Source of the DNA: Porodaedalea pini
Taxonomy: Eukaryota; Basidiomycota; Agaricomycetes; Hymenochaetales; Hymenochaetaceae
DNA: 64,000 bases
Direction: 5' to 3'
Assembly: GCA_002794775.1 (NCBI GenBank)
Contig: NBAY01000004.1
Span: 1,116,001 to 1,180,000, forward strand
The translations under genes were made by a program, and so were the position numbers. Position 1 is the stretch's first letter, and every line of letters begins with the position of its first letter. Below are positions 11,698 to 22,555 of the stretch, in pieces. The notes under the pieces are model-generated. The model did no database searches, was not told the origin of the DNA, and worked only from the letters and a program-made list of their open reading frames with translations.

Positions 11698-14600
11698 GGC
11701 TTCCTCGTCGAGTCGTGTTGTTTCTGTTCTTGTCCACTGTAGCCCCTCGGAGACCGTTGGATTCCCTGACCTGCTACTGCCAATAAGGTAAGATGAACGA
11801 TAACGTGAGAAGTAAATTGCCGTTCAGAGGAGAGGACTGAGCAGCAGTGTGCAAGGTGCAAAAGGTGCAAGAGGTGACGCGAATTTCGGATTCGGAACGC
11901 GCCCGCCCGTCGGTCACGCGTCTGTGCTTCCTTTTTCAGTCAGACACAGCCACTCTCAAAGTTCCAGACCTTTACTAATAGTAATACCACAGCAGGCTTG
12001 CTGTATTCAAGTAATACTATCATCAGTCACACTCACAGAACTCTTTTGCTATCGTGTTCTCAGAAAGCGGATGGCCGGGCTCCGCATCGAAAGCGACTAG
12101 CCATTCTGGAATAGCAAGACAAACATCATTAGTGTTCGTTCAAATCAGTTAACACGATGCCAACATCTGGCAAGACAAGGACCACTAGAACTTGAGACAA
12201 AGGTATACTAACAAGATAAGTGTCAATATTTCTCATCCATTATTAAACTTTGGTTTAGCTGTCGCACATGAGTTCAAGAGATTACACTTCTTCAATGGTT
12301 GTTCTGAATAAATTCACCTTATTCCACCGATAATTCATTGCCTCATTGCCATTGGCTCTGCTAGGTGCACGTAATACCACGCGCACATAGAAAATGCATC
12401 CGAACATTGGGTCAATAAGGGGGATAGAGTGGGAATGAGTCCGAATTATCGTATTGGTCCGCTTCTTTCCGACTTTGCGCATCGCGTTTGCCCAGCTCAA
12501 AAGATCAAACTCATCTCCGAAGTCTCCTGAACCCAGACTGTCTACTTCCACCCTATTTCTGGAATCGGTATTTCGCGAAAGATAGAACACTCTCTTGTCC
12601 GTTGGCCCGGAGAATGGCCTGGCAGCCTACTATGATGTACCGGGATCTCCCAAATGTCGAGCGTCGCTAGAAGAATCACCATACGGTGGCCTCGAACAGC
12701 GTTCTGGCTGCGACAGCCCACAACCCTTGAATCTTGCCCTACAGAATTCTTCCGGTGGTGTGTAGCTATTGGACGCCAAATGAATGCAGGATACCGGACA
12801 TCAGCGCAGCTATCAATACTTGTGTGCACTGTCGGGTCGTTGTCTCTAGCCGACTCCTTGCCTCCGAAACCCCGTTATGCAACCCATGAGGATGGATTTT
12901 ACAATAGGTTGGCCGTCGCTACGTATCAAATTTATCGACTTGCCTTTCTTACGGTCACTAGTACTGTTCCCGGTACTCAGCAACTCTCATATGATGTTGT
13001 GTCAGAACCCTGGTCATGATCTGCTCCCGTCCATCTCTCACCCTTCAGTCCACTCAAGAGACGTGTCAAGACAGCGACCTGAGACGCTCAGACACCTCTT
13101 TGTCTTTTTATCAGGTCTGTCAACGGATTTGACCTCAAGCTTGTCTGTCTATTCCTTATTCGCGGGCACCACTCCGCCGCTAGCCATGCGTCATAGTGAC
13201 GACTCTTTGCCGTCTACTTTTAGAAACCCGACAGCTCGGGGATAAGAATGGGGTGAGCCTATTAGTCTTGTAAGTCTAAATCTAAACTACTTTAATTCTC
13301 GTGCGCATCCGCGTCCTGTGTCAGACATTAGTCCCTATCCTTCGTCTTTCAAAACTTCTCTTTCTCACCTGTGCGCTCTTATGCGAAGATGCGGAGAGCC
13401 GAATACCTTCTTATACATCTTTATCTTTACCCTTCTATTCTTTTAAACGAAGCACGGAAAATAAAATTATCAACCGGTCTCGCGGACTTCGTTTGTTTGC
13501 AAAATGAGAGAAGCGAGGGGAAGAGGCGTGCAATCGGACTCGAGTTTCGGTTGCCGCGATATTTTCAATCTTCAACCGAGTTTATCTCTGGGACACTGCA
13601 GGGCGATCTGCCAGTGTCGGCCTAGAAGACATGTCTACCATGAGCTCGCCCACCACGCATGGTAGAACACCATTTCAGCTAAAACACCACAAGTCCCCTC
13701 GGCTACAACAGCTACCAGAATATCATGTGAGTTTCAGACGTCGCTTCAATATTGATACAGAGTCTCAGGTGCAAGCCTAGCGACAGTAGCTCTTCTGATC
13801 GTTTCTACACGACTTCTGAATTCTGAAAGTTTCTGCTTTTTATGACATGTGTAGATCCTCGCTTGTCGTTTTCTCGACTTCTTCACCCCCAAATCGCAAA
13901 ACAAAATACATTCTTGCGTAATATTTTAGGATTCTTTTTGGAGGCATGCACACAGGACCAAGTTTCATAGCATCCTGCATTCCCATCCCGAGCTTTTTGT
14001 CCCGGGGCTCGAATGTCTCACTCATGTTGGGACTTCTTAGGTTTTATTTCCTTTGCGCGGTGTTTCCAGAGGACCGTGCCGATCCGATCGTCTATGATTT
14101 GCGTTTTCTAACTTTTACACTTAGGCCTTTTGGAAATACATCTGCCTCATACAGATGACCATATGGAATGCTATGCTGCTTGAAAATTTTCAGGTTATAA
14201 TCATCACTTGTTCGTAGAAGTATTAGTCCTGCAAAGGGAATAAAAGTATAGCATTCCCACAACTGAATATTAATGTTTCGGCAACCGACTCCTCGTACCT
14301 CGCTTTATAAGCGAATCCACCGACCCCTTGAAATGTTTATTAGGTGTTTCGCATAATCTTGTAATTTGGAAGTTCCCCGGGAGGATGAACTACTACATAG
14401 TATTGAGAAGCTGCCGTATTAAAGTGCTCTGGTCACCTTGCAGGGTTCCTACGCGCAAACAACAGCCTTTGGACTACGTAGAGTCTCCTGCAGATCTTCG
14501 CATGACCCCCATCGAGGAGATAGTACAAAGAATTGCCCCAGGAAAAAACAAAGAGCGGTGGGTTTTATTTCTAAGTAGCTCAACACTGTACACCTTACAA

Positions 14601-14783
14601 TGAATATAAATACACACAGGTCCGACATAAGACCTGATAATCTGATGCTGAATCGGGAAACGAGGCCCAGAGAATCAAGATGCATGTATGAGGTTGAGAA
14701 TGACGAGCAAAAATGAGACTGAAAGGAGCGGAGGAAGGGTGGAAAGTATGCATGCGAGCGGATGAGAAGAACAGATTTGAGCG

Positions 14784-14809
14784 GAGACGAGACGAGACGA
14801 GACGAGACG
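14784..14809. repeat. (GAGAC)n microsatellite
   Basis: Five copies of the pentamer GAGAC in a row, followed by GGAAAAAA. This is an ordinary simple repeat. Confidence 0.9.
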
Positions 14810-14997
14810 GAAAAAATACAGAGAGGGGGGAGGCAAGTAATCAATAAGTCAAATAACGATGAAGCAACCCTGCATACGGCGTGTAGATATGTAGGGAGGT
14901 TCATCCCGCACCGCACGTGTATCCAACAGATGGAATGAAGACCAGCAACAAACCACGGTAGACGCATATTTTCCCTGTCCTTCTGACCCGAATAAAT

Positions 14998-15027
14998 CTA
15001 AATGAAAGTAACCTAAATGAAAGTAAC
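14998..15027. repeat. 15-nt tandem duplication
   Basis: The unit CTAAATGAAAGTAAC occurs twice head to tail, 25 bases beyond the OPI1 stop codon. It probably lies in the 3' UTR. Confidence 0.85.
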
Positions 15028-15051
15028 CAAAAGGAGTCCTTCGACTCGGAG

Positions 15052-17476
15052 TCAATCCCTGTCGTCAACGTCCATAGACACAGACCGGGAACTACCCCTC
15101 AACGCGCTCAGCGCACTCGCAGCTGACCGTTCCTCTGCATCCGTATCCATTTTGTTCATAACGTCACCAGTAGTGCGGTCCTCGTCCGCATCACGGATCG
15201 TCTGGAGTTTTCGCGCGGTGTACTCCCAGTCATAGCCTCCGAGCGCCGCGAGACTCTGCGTGCTCGAACGAGGCGTGGCGAGTGCGGACGCGGATGCAGA
15301 TAGGGAGTTCAGCGTGAGAGAATCAAGCGTGCTCGCAGCGAGTCCTGCAGGAGACGGCGCATCTGCAGGCCACGAACGAGGCGAGGGTGGGAAGGAAGTG
15401 AAGGTCGCTGTTGCGCTCCCGCTCCCACTCGCTGAACTCGAGAGAGTCCCGTCAGAAACTTCAGACGCTACACGATGAACAGTCTGAGAAGGAAGTTCAT
15501 CATCGGACGCATCTTCAGTGTTCTGGCGCTGAACACCAATAACGCGCAGGCGATCGACCCAGCTGGACATTTATAAGACTCAGTTAAACCTTCCAACATG
15601 AGGAACAGAACATGACCTACACATCCGCACGATCCAAGCTCTCCTTACAGATGCCAGTGACGTTTCGCATCATGTCAAGACTCTCTGTCGCAAGCGTAAG
15701 TATGCGTTGAGCAGCCTGCGCAGCTGACCCAGCTGTCGGACGGGCTGTCGTCTGCCTAAGCAAGCTACCTTCTGCTGTAACTGGCAGAGGCAGAATTCCA
15801 CGAGACGTGACCTTGGGACTGTGTAGCGGCGAGGATGGAGCAGTGCTTGCTGCAGACGCGGGTCCTGAGCCCGCGACGGAGCCATTCCGCCGATGCCGCT
15901 TATTCATGCCTTTCGACTGGCCCGGAGAATGTCCCTGAGCGGAACCGTGTGCCTGTCTATGAGCTGTATTCGCCCAACGCTGAGGAAGGTGTAAGATGAA
16001 CTGCCGCACACGGCCACGTGCTGGTTCGGGAAGGCCGCTGCCCGCGTACTTTGACACGACGTCGACAACCTGGCGGATGGTCCCAACCACGTCGCGCCTG
16101 ACATTTGTCAGCGTCTGCATATGCGAGGCAGAAATCGGACGTGCATCCCCATCTTCCCCGTGTGCGTTCAGAGACGCGATGAAATTCCTCAAAACGAGAA
16201 TTTGGCCATCAATGTGCTCCGTCGCGTACTACAGTCGCAGTTTATCAGTATTTGTATCTAAACACACAAAGAACAAGCATCGCACCTGCAACCACTGTAG
16301 GCAGTATTTTAGCCTACGCATACTTTCCTCGCTGACGGCTGCACTTATCCCACCCGCTTCATATAGAATGCTATGCCAGCGACTCCGGTTCGCTATTTCC
16401 TGTGATGGCTGCACACGTTCATTCACCTCAGCTGAAGTGTTATCTAATTCGACACAGTCAGGAACATATAGCTTATGATTATTTTGTACAGGCCCTTACC
16501 TCGTGATTGAAGCTCGCCTTCATCATGATCACCGATGCTGAATCTCGCAGTAGACTGAGTCTTCCCTTCTACGTAGTTATGCTTCCGAGTCTCCCAGTCC
16601 TCCGCCTGCCTTCCGGGCTCTAGGCTGGGGGTGCGTTCACGACTGTCAGTGCCATATTTTCCGAGCTGTTATAAAACAAGAGTCACTTCCAAATCACCAA
16701 GCGTATAGAAGGTACGAACCCTGTCTAATTGCCTGCATGCAAACTCGTCAATCTGATTGACCGGCAGACGGTTGATGACTGGTTTCGATATACTCCTCAT
16801 AGACGACTCCATCATCTCTGCTCCGTACTAATAGAATAGATCAATTGACGACTAAAGCGATCGATAAGGAAGAAACACGCCTTGACCACTCTCGAGCTCG
16901 CTTTACTCTGTTCATATGCTCTAAGGGCCGTGTTCACGATAGGCAGTCCAGACACGCGCGAGACGAACTGCGCAGAAGCAGCTGATTCTTCGGGGGACAT
17001 TGAGAGGGTTTGAGGGACCGTCGACAGCGACGTCGAGGTTGATGCGGCTGTAGAAGAGGGAGTTTGGTGGGGACGTGGTCATAAATAAAGAAGACGAGAG
17101 AGGTGGACATGAATACTTGTGAAATTTTGACAAAAAAAAACGCACGAGAGTTGTCGCAATACGACGATGGACTGGAAGACGAGGGCGTGCCAGAGGCTGC
17201 ACCGCTACGCATATCGTCAAGCGCACGGACCGCAATCATAACGCTCTCATCCTCTGCATTGAGCGACAGCTGCTTCGCTGTAGCGCGGCGCCCTTCGTCG
17301 CCTACCGTATCTGAACGAGGAGGAGACGAGGGACCCGGGGCAGGCGGGTCCTCAGGCATAGTGGACTGTTTCAATATAGGTGTCGGGTTGCAGAGCGCGC
17401 TGAGGGAGAGCCGTCTCTTCGCCGCTGTTGGCAGTAATGAGAGTGGACGAGAGACAGAGGAGGGAGGATCAGACAT
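15052..17476 (-). CDS. OPI1: OPI1-type transcriptional repressor
   Basis: OPI1 proteins sit at the ER when phosphatidic acid is abundant and repress phospholipid genes in the nucleus. ATG is at 17476. The N-terminus contains DESVMIAVRALDDMRSG, the family's opening block. The core reads AQFVSRVSGLPIVNTALRAY, then EQSKASSRVVK and, after an intron, YGAEMMESSMRSISKPVINR and LPVNQIDEFACRQLDR. Later exons carry ILYEAGGISAAVSEESMRRL and RNFIASLNAHGEDGD. The C-terminal region is Ser-rich and ends with VSMDVDDRD and a stop at 15052. The intron after RVVK has a GC donor. The yeast pathway role is known for the family; its role in this fungus is inferred. A FFAT motif was not clearly seen. Confidence 0.85.
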
Positions 17477-19111
17477 GCGGGCTACTGCTAGATGGCTTGT
17501 ATTGATTGGAAACTTTCACGCGTTTATGGTGCACCCACGCGGCGAAATGATGACACATCTTTGCCGAGTTTGCACCCCTGAGCTGCCGGGCTGACTGGCT
17601 TCATCAAATCCCTTTCAGGCAATAGATCGTCGTCTACGAACTTTTTCTTCTCTACGTACAATGCTCATACAGGCTGCCAGCTTCTGTTCGACGCTACCTT
17701 TGTGGTATATTATCTTTCAGTTCACAAACAACTAGCTCCAGTTACTCTGGAGTCGAAGGACAGATCGATGTCCCGCTTTCGGGCAAATTCGTTATGAAGA
17801 CCTTCACGGAAGATCGAGGAATGAAATGAGGAGCGCATACAGTGTTCTACACAACCTCCTTCTCGACCCTCGTCATCATCTCTTCATCAACAACATTGTA
17901 CAACATTGTACTCGCTCGGAGATTATATACGCCGCTTCCTGCCTCGCCCTGTCAGCCACTCCAAGGAACGCTGCGCAGTGCATCAGCTACATGGCAGGTG
18001 TCTATCAGTGGCCATGCCTAGCATCAAGTACATCAAAGGCTCCTTGTTTTTGTCTTTCGTTTACAAGAAAAAGCATCAATCACTCCACCAGAAGATCTAC
18101 TCCGAGCCAACAGCCCGTTCGCACCCTGTTCGCGCTTTGTTGGCGAGCGGCTGTTTCAGATGGAGAGAAAGAGGGTGATCTTTGTCAAGAGATCACATCC
18201 TTAGCGGTGTATGCACGGCTATCAGATCGTCGAGTATACTCTGCTATCATAAATTTAATGATCGATTCTATGGATTCGACTCTGTGAGCAGTATACCTCT
18301 GAGAAAAGCTGATCTGATATTGAAGAACTACAAACTGTTTTCTATCTCAGTTGGTTGGCATATCATCAGCACAACCCTCTTCCTGAACCCGACACATTCT
18401 CCCACATGTACAGCTTCTTTGCTACCTCGTTTCACATTGACTTCGCGGGTAGGAGAATCCGTTTGGCCAGCAAGCAAAGCTGTTAAGCAGCGAGCTTGAG
18501 CAAGCCATAGTCACCCGCCAACTTAAAAATTCTGCGCCACCAGATTCCTATGATGTTGATAACCCCAATAGACTAGCACAAAGAAAAATCATTTATACCT
18601 CTCGACAACCCTACTGTCTTCAACTTATTTCTTTCGTCTACCCAGCACACAGCTTCGCACGAGGCGCATCTTAAATATGTTACATAGCGTAGCAGGATGC
18701 TATTACAGAAAGTATCGTGGTGTGTCTATTAAACGTGGTAGTGAAATGAAGAAAGATGATCAACACCGTCCCCTGGACCGGAATCAGAAGAAGACGCAGA
18801 GTAGAACAGGCTGAAATGAACCAGTGCAAAGGAAGCGGGAAGGAGGAATAAACTTGGGGGATGCGGGACGTGGAAAGCCAGTGAATGAGTGGAGACATTA
18901 AAAAAGGGCGTAAATAACTGAGTATGCAAGTGGAAGGACGGAGAACGTCGACAGGAGGAGCCGAACAAATATAAACATAAGACACATGGGATGGGATGGG
19001 AATGTTTTTCGAATGAGGCGATGATGAAGACCGAAAATCCAAGATCGTGCTGCTGCACGTCACCTTTTGCTTTCAAAGTCCATAAAAGTGAAGAAAAAGA
19101 ATGCATACGCA
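17477..19111. other. Intergenic region, no gene supported
   Basis: It holds the OPI1 5' flank and the GATA-factor 3' flank. An open frame of 153 codons at 17826-18287 has no recognisable domain, no partner exons and Ser/Arg-rich noise composition. A tandem CAACATTGTA duplication is at about 17889-17910. Confidence 0.4.
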
Positions 19112-21670
19112 TTATTCCCGGTTAGACGATTCGGAGACGATCGGCCAGACGGTCATCCCCTCTCTACGGTCACCGCGCGAGCTCAGCGGAACTGCTGCAC
19201 CTCCCGTATTTGATCCCGGGCCCATGCTCATGCTCGCGCCAATCCCATTACCATTTCCGTTCCCGCTCCCGCTCCCATTCCCACCACGCATCTCGTCCAT
19301 CCCGCGCTTCATGCCGGCCATCATCCGATCCGTCTTCTCGAGCATCTCCTGCATGCGGCGGCGCTGATCTGCGAGCTCATAATAATGAGTTTCAAGCTCG
19401 CTCAAAGTCGGCATCGATGCCCCGCCACTACTGCCGCCGGTGGTGCCCTCCCGAAGCGGTGAAGGCGCACGCGGCGATGCCGTGCGTGCCTGGCCAAGTG
19501 GTCCACCGCCCGCGCCGGACCCATGGAAAAATGGCGAATGCCCCTGCGCAAGGCCATGTGGCGGAGGCAAGTGCAGGCCGGCGTTGAGTCCCGTGGACAG
19601 CTGAGCACCCGGCTGGTGGAGGGACGCTGCTGGTGAGTGCGTCCGACTAGGGACGCCCTCCGAACGGGCGTACGATGAAGACGCGGCGCCCTGCGTCGCA
19701 TAAGCAAATCGTGCACCCAATTTATCACTACCACCAAGGGCCGCATTCAACGGCGGAAGGTCGTAGCCGCCTGTGCCCTGGCCGAGAGCGGGGCTGTAAA
19801 ACCCGGCGGACCGTCCTGTCTGATTGTCGACAGAGAAGGTCCCAAAACTAGCCGAGGAGCCTTGTGACTGCCCTTCGTCTTGCCATCCCTCACGCCTGCG
19901 CTGTTCACGGATTCTCTCGCTGTCATCGTAATCTATACTCATTTCGCCCATGCGATCACCACCAGCACTGCGCCTCTGCTTTTTTCTCGAACGCTGGCGG
20001 TCGTTGTCCTCGTCGCTCTCATCGCCAGCGCTACGTTCTTGTGCGCCACGGCCAACAGAGACGAGGGTTTCTGCAGCTGCCTGCTCAGACATACGAGCGG
20101 GAGGAAGTTGACGACCCGAACCTTGGCCGGGAGAGGGCATCTGCATTGTTGGGGGGCCTGCTGCTGGTACCCGTTTTCTGCGCTTAATGACCGTCTTCTT
20201 CATAGAATTCGGCCGATGGGTACCGTGAAGTTTATAATATAGACCTGTAAGAACAGAGGTCACGGTCGTGGCAACGACTGGTCAGTAAACAGAACAGCCT
20301 CGGGTCGGAAAAAAATGTAAAAGGAAAGATAGTGGTGATTGGTTTATCAGACAAGGATAAGATGGATAAGATGGGAGAGCGCGATTGCCGAAATAATTTG
20401 AAAGTCAGCGATTTCCATTCTGGGATGAATCGCGTGTACGAGAGAAGGGAGCGACTGGGAAAAGATAAGATGACGATCAGGCGAGCAGCACTCACCACAC
20501 GCGTTGCAAATGTTGTTGCCTGCATCGTCGCGTCGCCAAAGGGGCGTTGTGCTTGTCCCGCAATTTGCGCAGCTAAGTGCACCGACCGCGCCGCGGCCAC
20601 GGGGCGTCCTGGCCCCGCTTGCGCTGGCCTCGGCGTTTTTAGCATCGTTGTTGTGCTGCGCGTTCCCGTGCGCATGCGCGTGGGTGCCGGACGCGCTCCC
20701 GCTGAGATCTGCGGAAGGCGAAGCAGGCTGAGCGTCAGCCATATCGAGCTCTAAACGAGCTTGGAGCGCATTGTTGTACGTGGGACAGCCGGCACAAGCC
20801 GACGTGCCCCCCGTTCCGTCGCAACGCCCGTCACCGGGACACGTACCCCTAATAGCCTGAACCTGCGGCTGCTGCTGCTTGCTTTGCTGACCGACAGACT
20901 GATTCATGGGCGACGCCACTGGGGAGTGCGCAGAAGGAGAGCCGGACATTTGTCTGCCAGGAGAGGAAACAGAGTTGGAGAGAGTGTGGTGGGGCAGCGA
21001 TCCAGTGCCAGCTGGAGAGAGAGATGTGCGCGAGATGGACGGAGGCCTTGGGGTACGGCGAGTCTTTTGGCTGAGACCTAGGGGGAGAGAAGAGCGCGTC
21101 GAACACGATGCAGAGGGCCAGGATCAGCACGATAGCTCGATGGATCATATAAACGAGGCTGAAGGAAGGTGAAACGATCTAAGTAGCGCCGATGACACGC
21201 TAAAACAAGGCGGAACAGGCAGATCATGCACAGCACGTGTTGGGCCACGACCGGGGATCATAGAAGCGGAGAGTGGGAGAAGAGACGAAAGAATAGATTT
21301 GCTTACCGCACGCATTGCAGATTTGCCTGCCATCAGCGTCACGGCGCCATTGGGACGTTTTCGTCGCGCTACAGTTGGCACACTGAGAAGATGAGGGGGG
21401 AAGATCGCTGTTGGTGTTGCTGATGGAATCGTGATCGAGATAGTTTTCACGTTCGTGTGGGGAGGGAGAGTGACCCGAAGAATACGGGGCCGCAGGATGG
21501 AGCACGGCATGGAGAGAGTGGGCGCTGAGGGCCTGGGGCGAGTCGGCTCTATTCCCTGGATCGTCAACGGACGGCGAGGGAGAATGGGTGAGCTGGAGTC
21601 TAGCGAGGTTGTTGAGGTTGTTATTGTGGTGGAAAGACATTGTGGGAGGTTCGAGGATTATCGGAGACAT
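19112..21670 (-). CDS. Two-finger GATA factor, siderophore/iron repressor type
   Basis: This belongs to the SREA/SRE/Urbs1 family, GATA factors that repress siderophore and iron-uptake genes when iron is plentiful. Exons are 21307-21670, 20496-21077 and 19112-20244. Finger 1 is [20 protein letters not shown] followed by ICNACG. Finger 2 is [20 protein letters not shown] followed by [13 protein letters not shown]. Both are C-X2-C-X17-C-X2-C. Between them lies the family's cysteine-rich block ([12 protein letters not shown]...CAGCP), which is what separates this group from nitrogen GATA factors. A basic [15 protein letters not shown] follows finger 2. The C-terminal half is Gly/Ser/Pro-rich with a short coiled-coil-like segment ([20 protein letters not shown]). 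A second in-frame ATG at 21640 is also possible. Both introns are long for this window (251 and 229 nt). Confidence 0.88.
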
Positions 21671-22555
21671 GTTCAAGCGCGAATGTCACTTTTATATCGA
21701 CGGCTCACGAGAGAGGACGTTGCTCCAAGAATATTCGCTGGTCGTCGTCGCCGTGCTGTGCTGTGCGTTGAGGGAGGAGGAGAGGAGATGAAGCACAGAG
21801 GGGCTGCAGCGGGAGAAAGAGGAAAGATGAGGATGAGCTAAAGAAGAGGCGGGACTTGCGCCGAGATGACGAAGAACCCTTTTCCTTTTCAAGTGCTTAC
21901 ATATCTCCCTCCGAACCAATGGCAGTGCGTCGATTTGGTAAGTGACGGTGCAGGGTTGAGCCCCGTGATACGATAAGATACGTGATACGGGCTTAGATAA
22001 TAATAGATATGCAGACGGCATCCAATTCTGATTGAGTTCATGCTCGTGTTCCAATCTTTTCATCTCCATCCAAAACACAATCTAATCCTAAACACATCTA
22101 ACAAAGGGGGAAAAGTGACTGGAAAAGAGGTACTGTGCGAGCCCTTTTGAGCGACCGCGAACCAGAAGGCGGTGTGGATCGATATCGGTGATACCGCTAC
22201 GACTTTCGGCACCTTAAGCTTGTTACAATATTGGACGGGGTGGTCGCACGTACGCGAGTAACGCAACACAAGTCCGTTCAACTCGCAAATATGTGTGCAT
22301 TTATTCTTGCTATCTGAAACAGGCACGCCTAACACTCAGAACAATGATATGGAAACGCACTGATGATCTTCTGCTCATACAACAACAACAACTGCAAAGG
22401 AAAAAGAGAGTTCAAGAGGTGGAATTGCACCTGTGGACCCTGATCTTGTGTCATGAGCACAGCCCCCGGCTTATTGCCTCGAGTATGTATGTATTTCGGC
22501 ACGTGCCGGGAAGGCGCCCACGCTCCGACCCGCCCTTCCTCCGTTTGCTACCGCC
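21671..22555. other. Divergent upstream region of the GATA factor and the 22556 gene
   Basis: An 885-bp region between two divergent start codons. It contains a cluster of six GATA cores at 21967-22009. No coding sequence is supported. Confidence 0.55.
21967..22009. promoter_or_regulatory. Cluster of six GATA cores
   Basis: GATA occurs at 21967-21970, 21972-21975, 21977-21980, 21984-21987, 21996-21999 and 22006-22009, including GATAAG and GATAAT forms. It lies about 300 bp upstream of the GATA-factor ATG. The motifs are seen directly; binding and autoregulation are inference. Confidence 0.45.

Larger units (their letters stand above)
11698..15051. other. Gene-poor stretch between Nup85 and OPI1 genes
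   Basis: About 3.35 kb with only short open frames. The longest (minus strand 12282-12590, 102 codons including DEFDLLSWANAMRKV) has no partner exons I can place and no recognised family. A (GAGAC)n microsatellite lies at 14784-14809 and a 15-nt tandem duplication (CTAAATGAAAGTAAC twice) at 14998-15027, just past the OPI1 stop. Part of the right end is probably the OPI1 3' UTR. Confidence 0.4.

Noticed and set aside
12282..12590. 102-codon minus-strand frame as a gene
   Set aside because: No family, no second exon; not enough to call a gene.
14449..14967. 172-codon minus-strand frame
   Set aside because: Hydrophobic Ser/Leu-rich noise overlapping the (GAGAC)n repeat and OPI1 3' flank; no start or partner exon support.
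17826..18287. 153-codon open frame on + strand as a gene
   Set aside because: No domain, no splice partners, biased composition; sits between two genes as expected for intergenic DNA.
19250..19290. TTCCCGCTCCC repeats as a mobile or regulatory repeat
   Set aside because: They encode the Gly/Ser/Asn-rich C-terminus of the GATA factor; ordinary low-complexity coding sequence.
21940..21975. Possible tRNA T-arm (GGGTTGAGCCCC)
   Set aside because: The T-loop is not GTTCRA and no matching acceptor or anticodon stem could be drawn.
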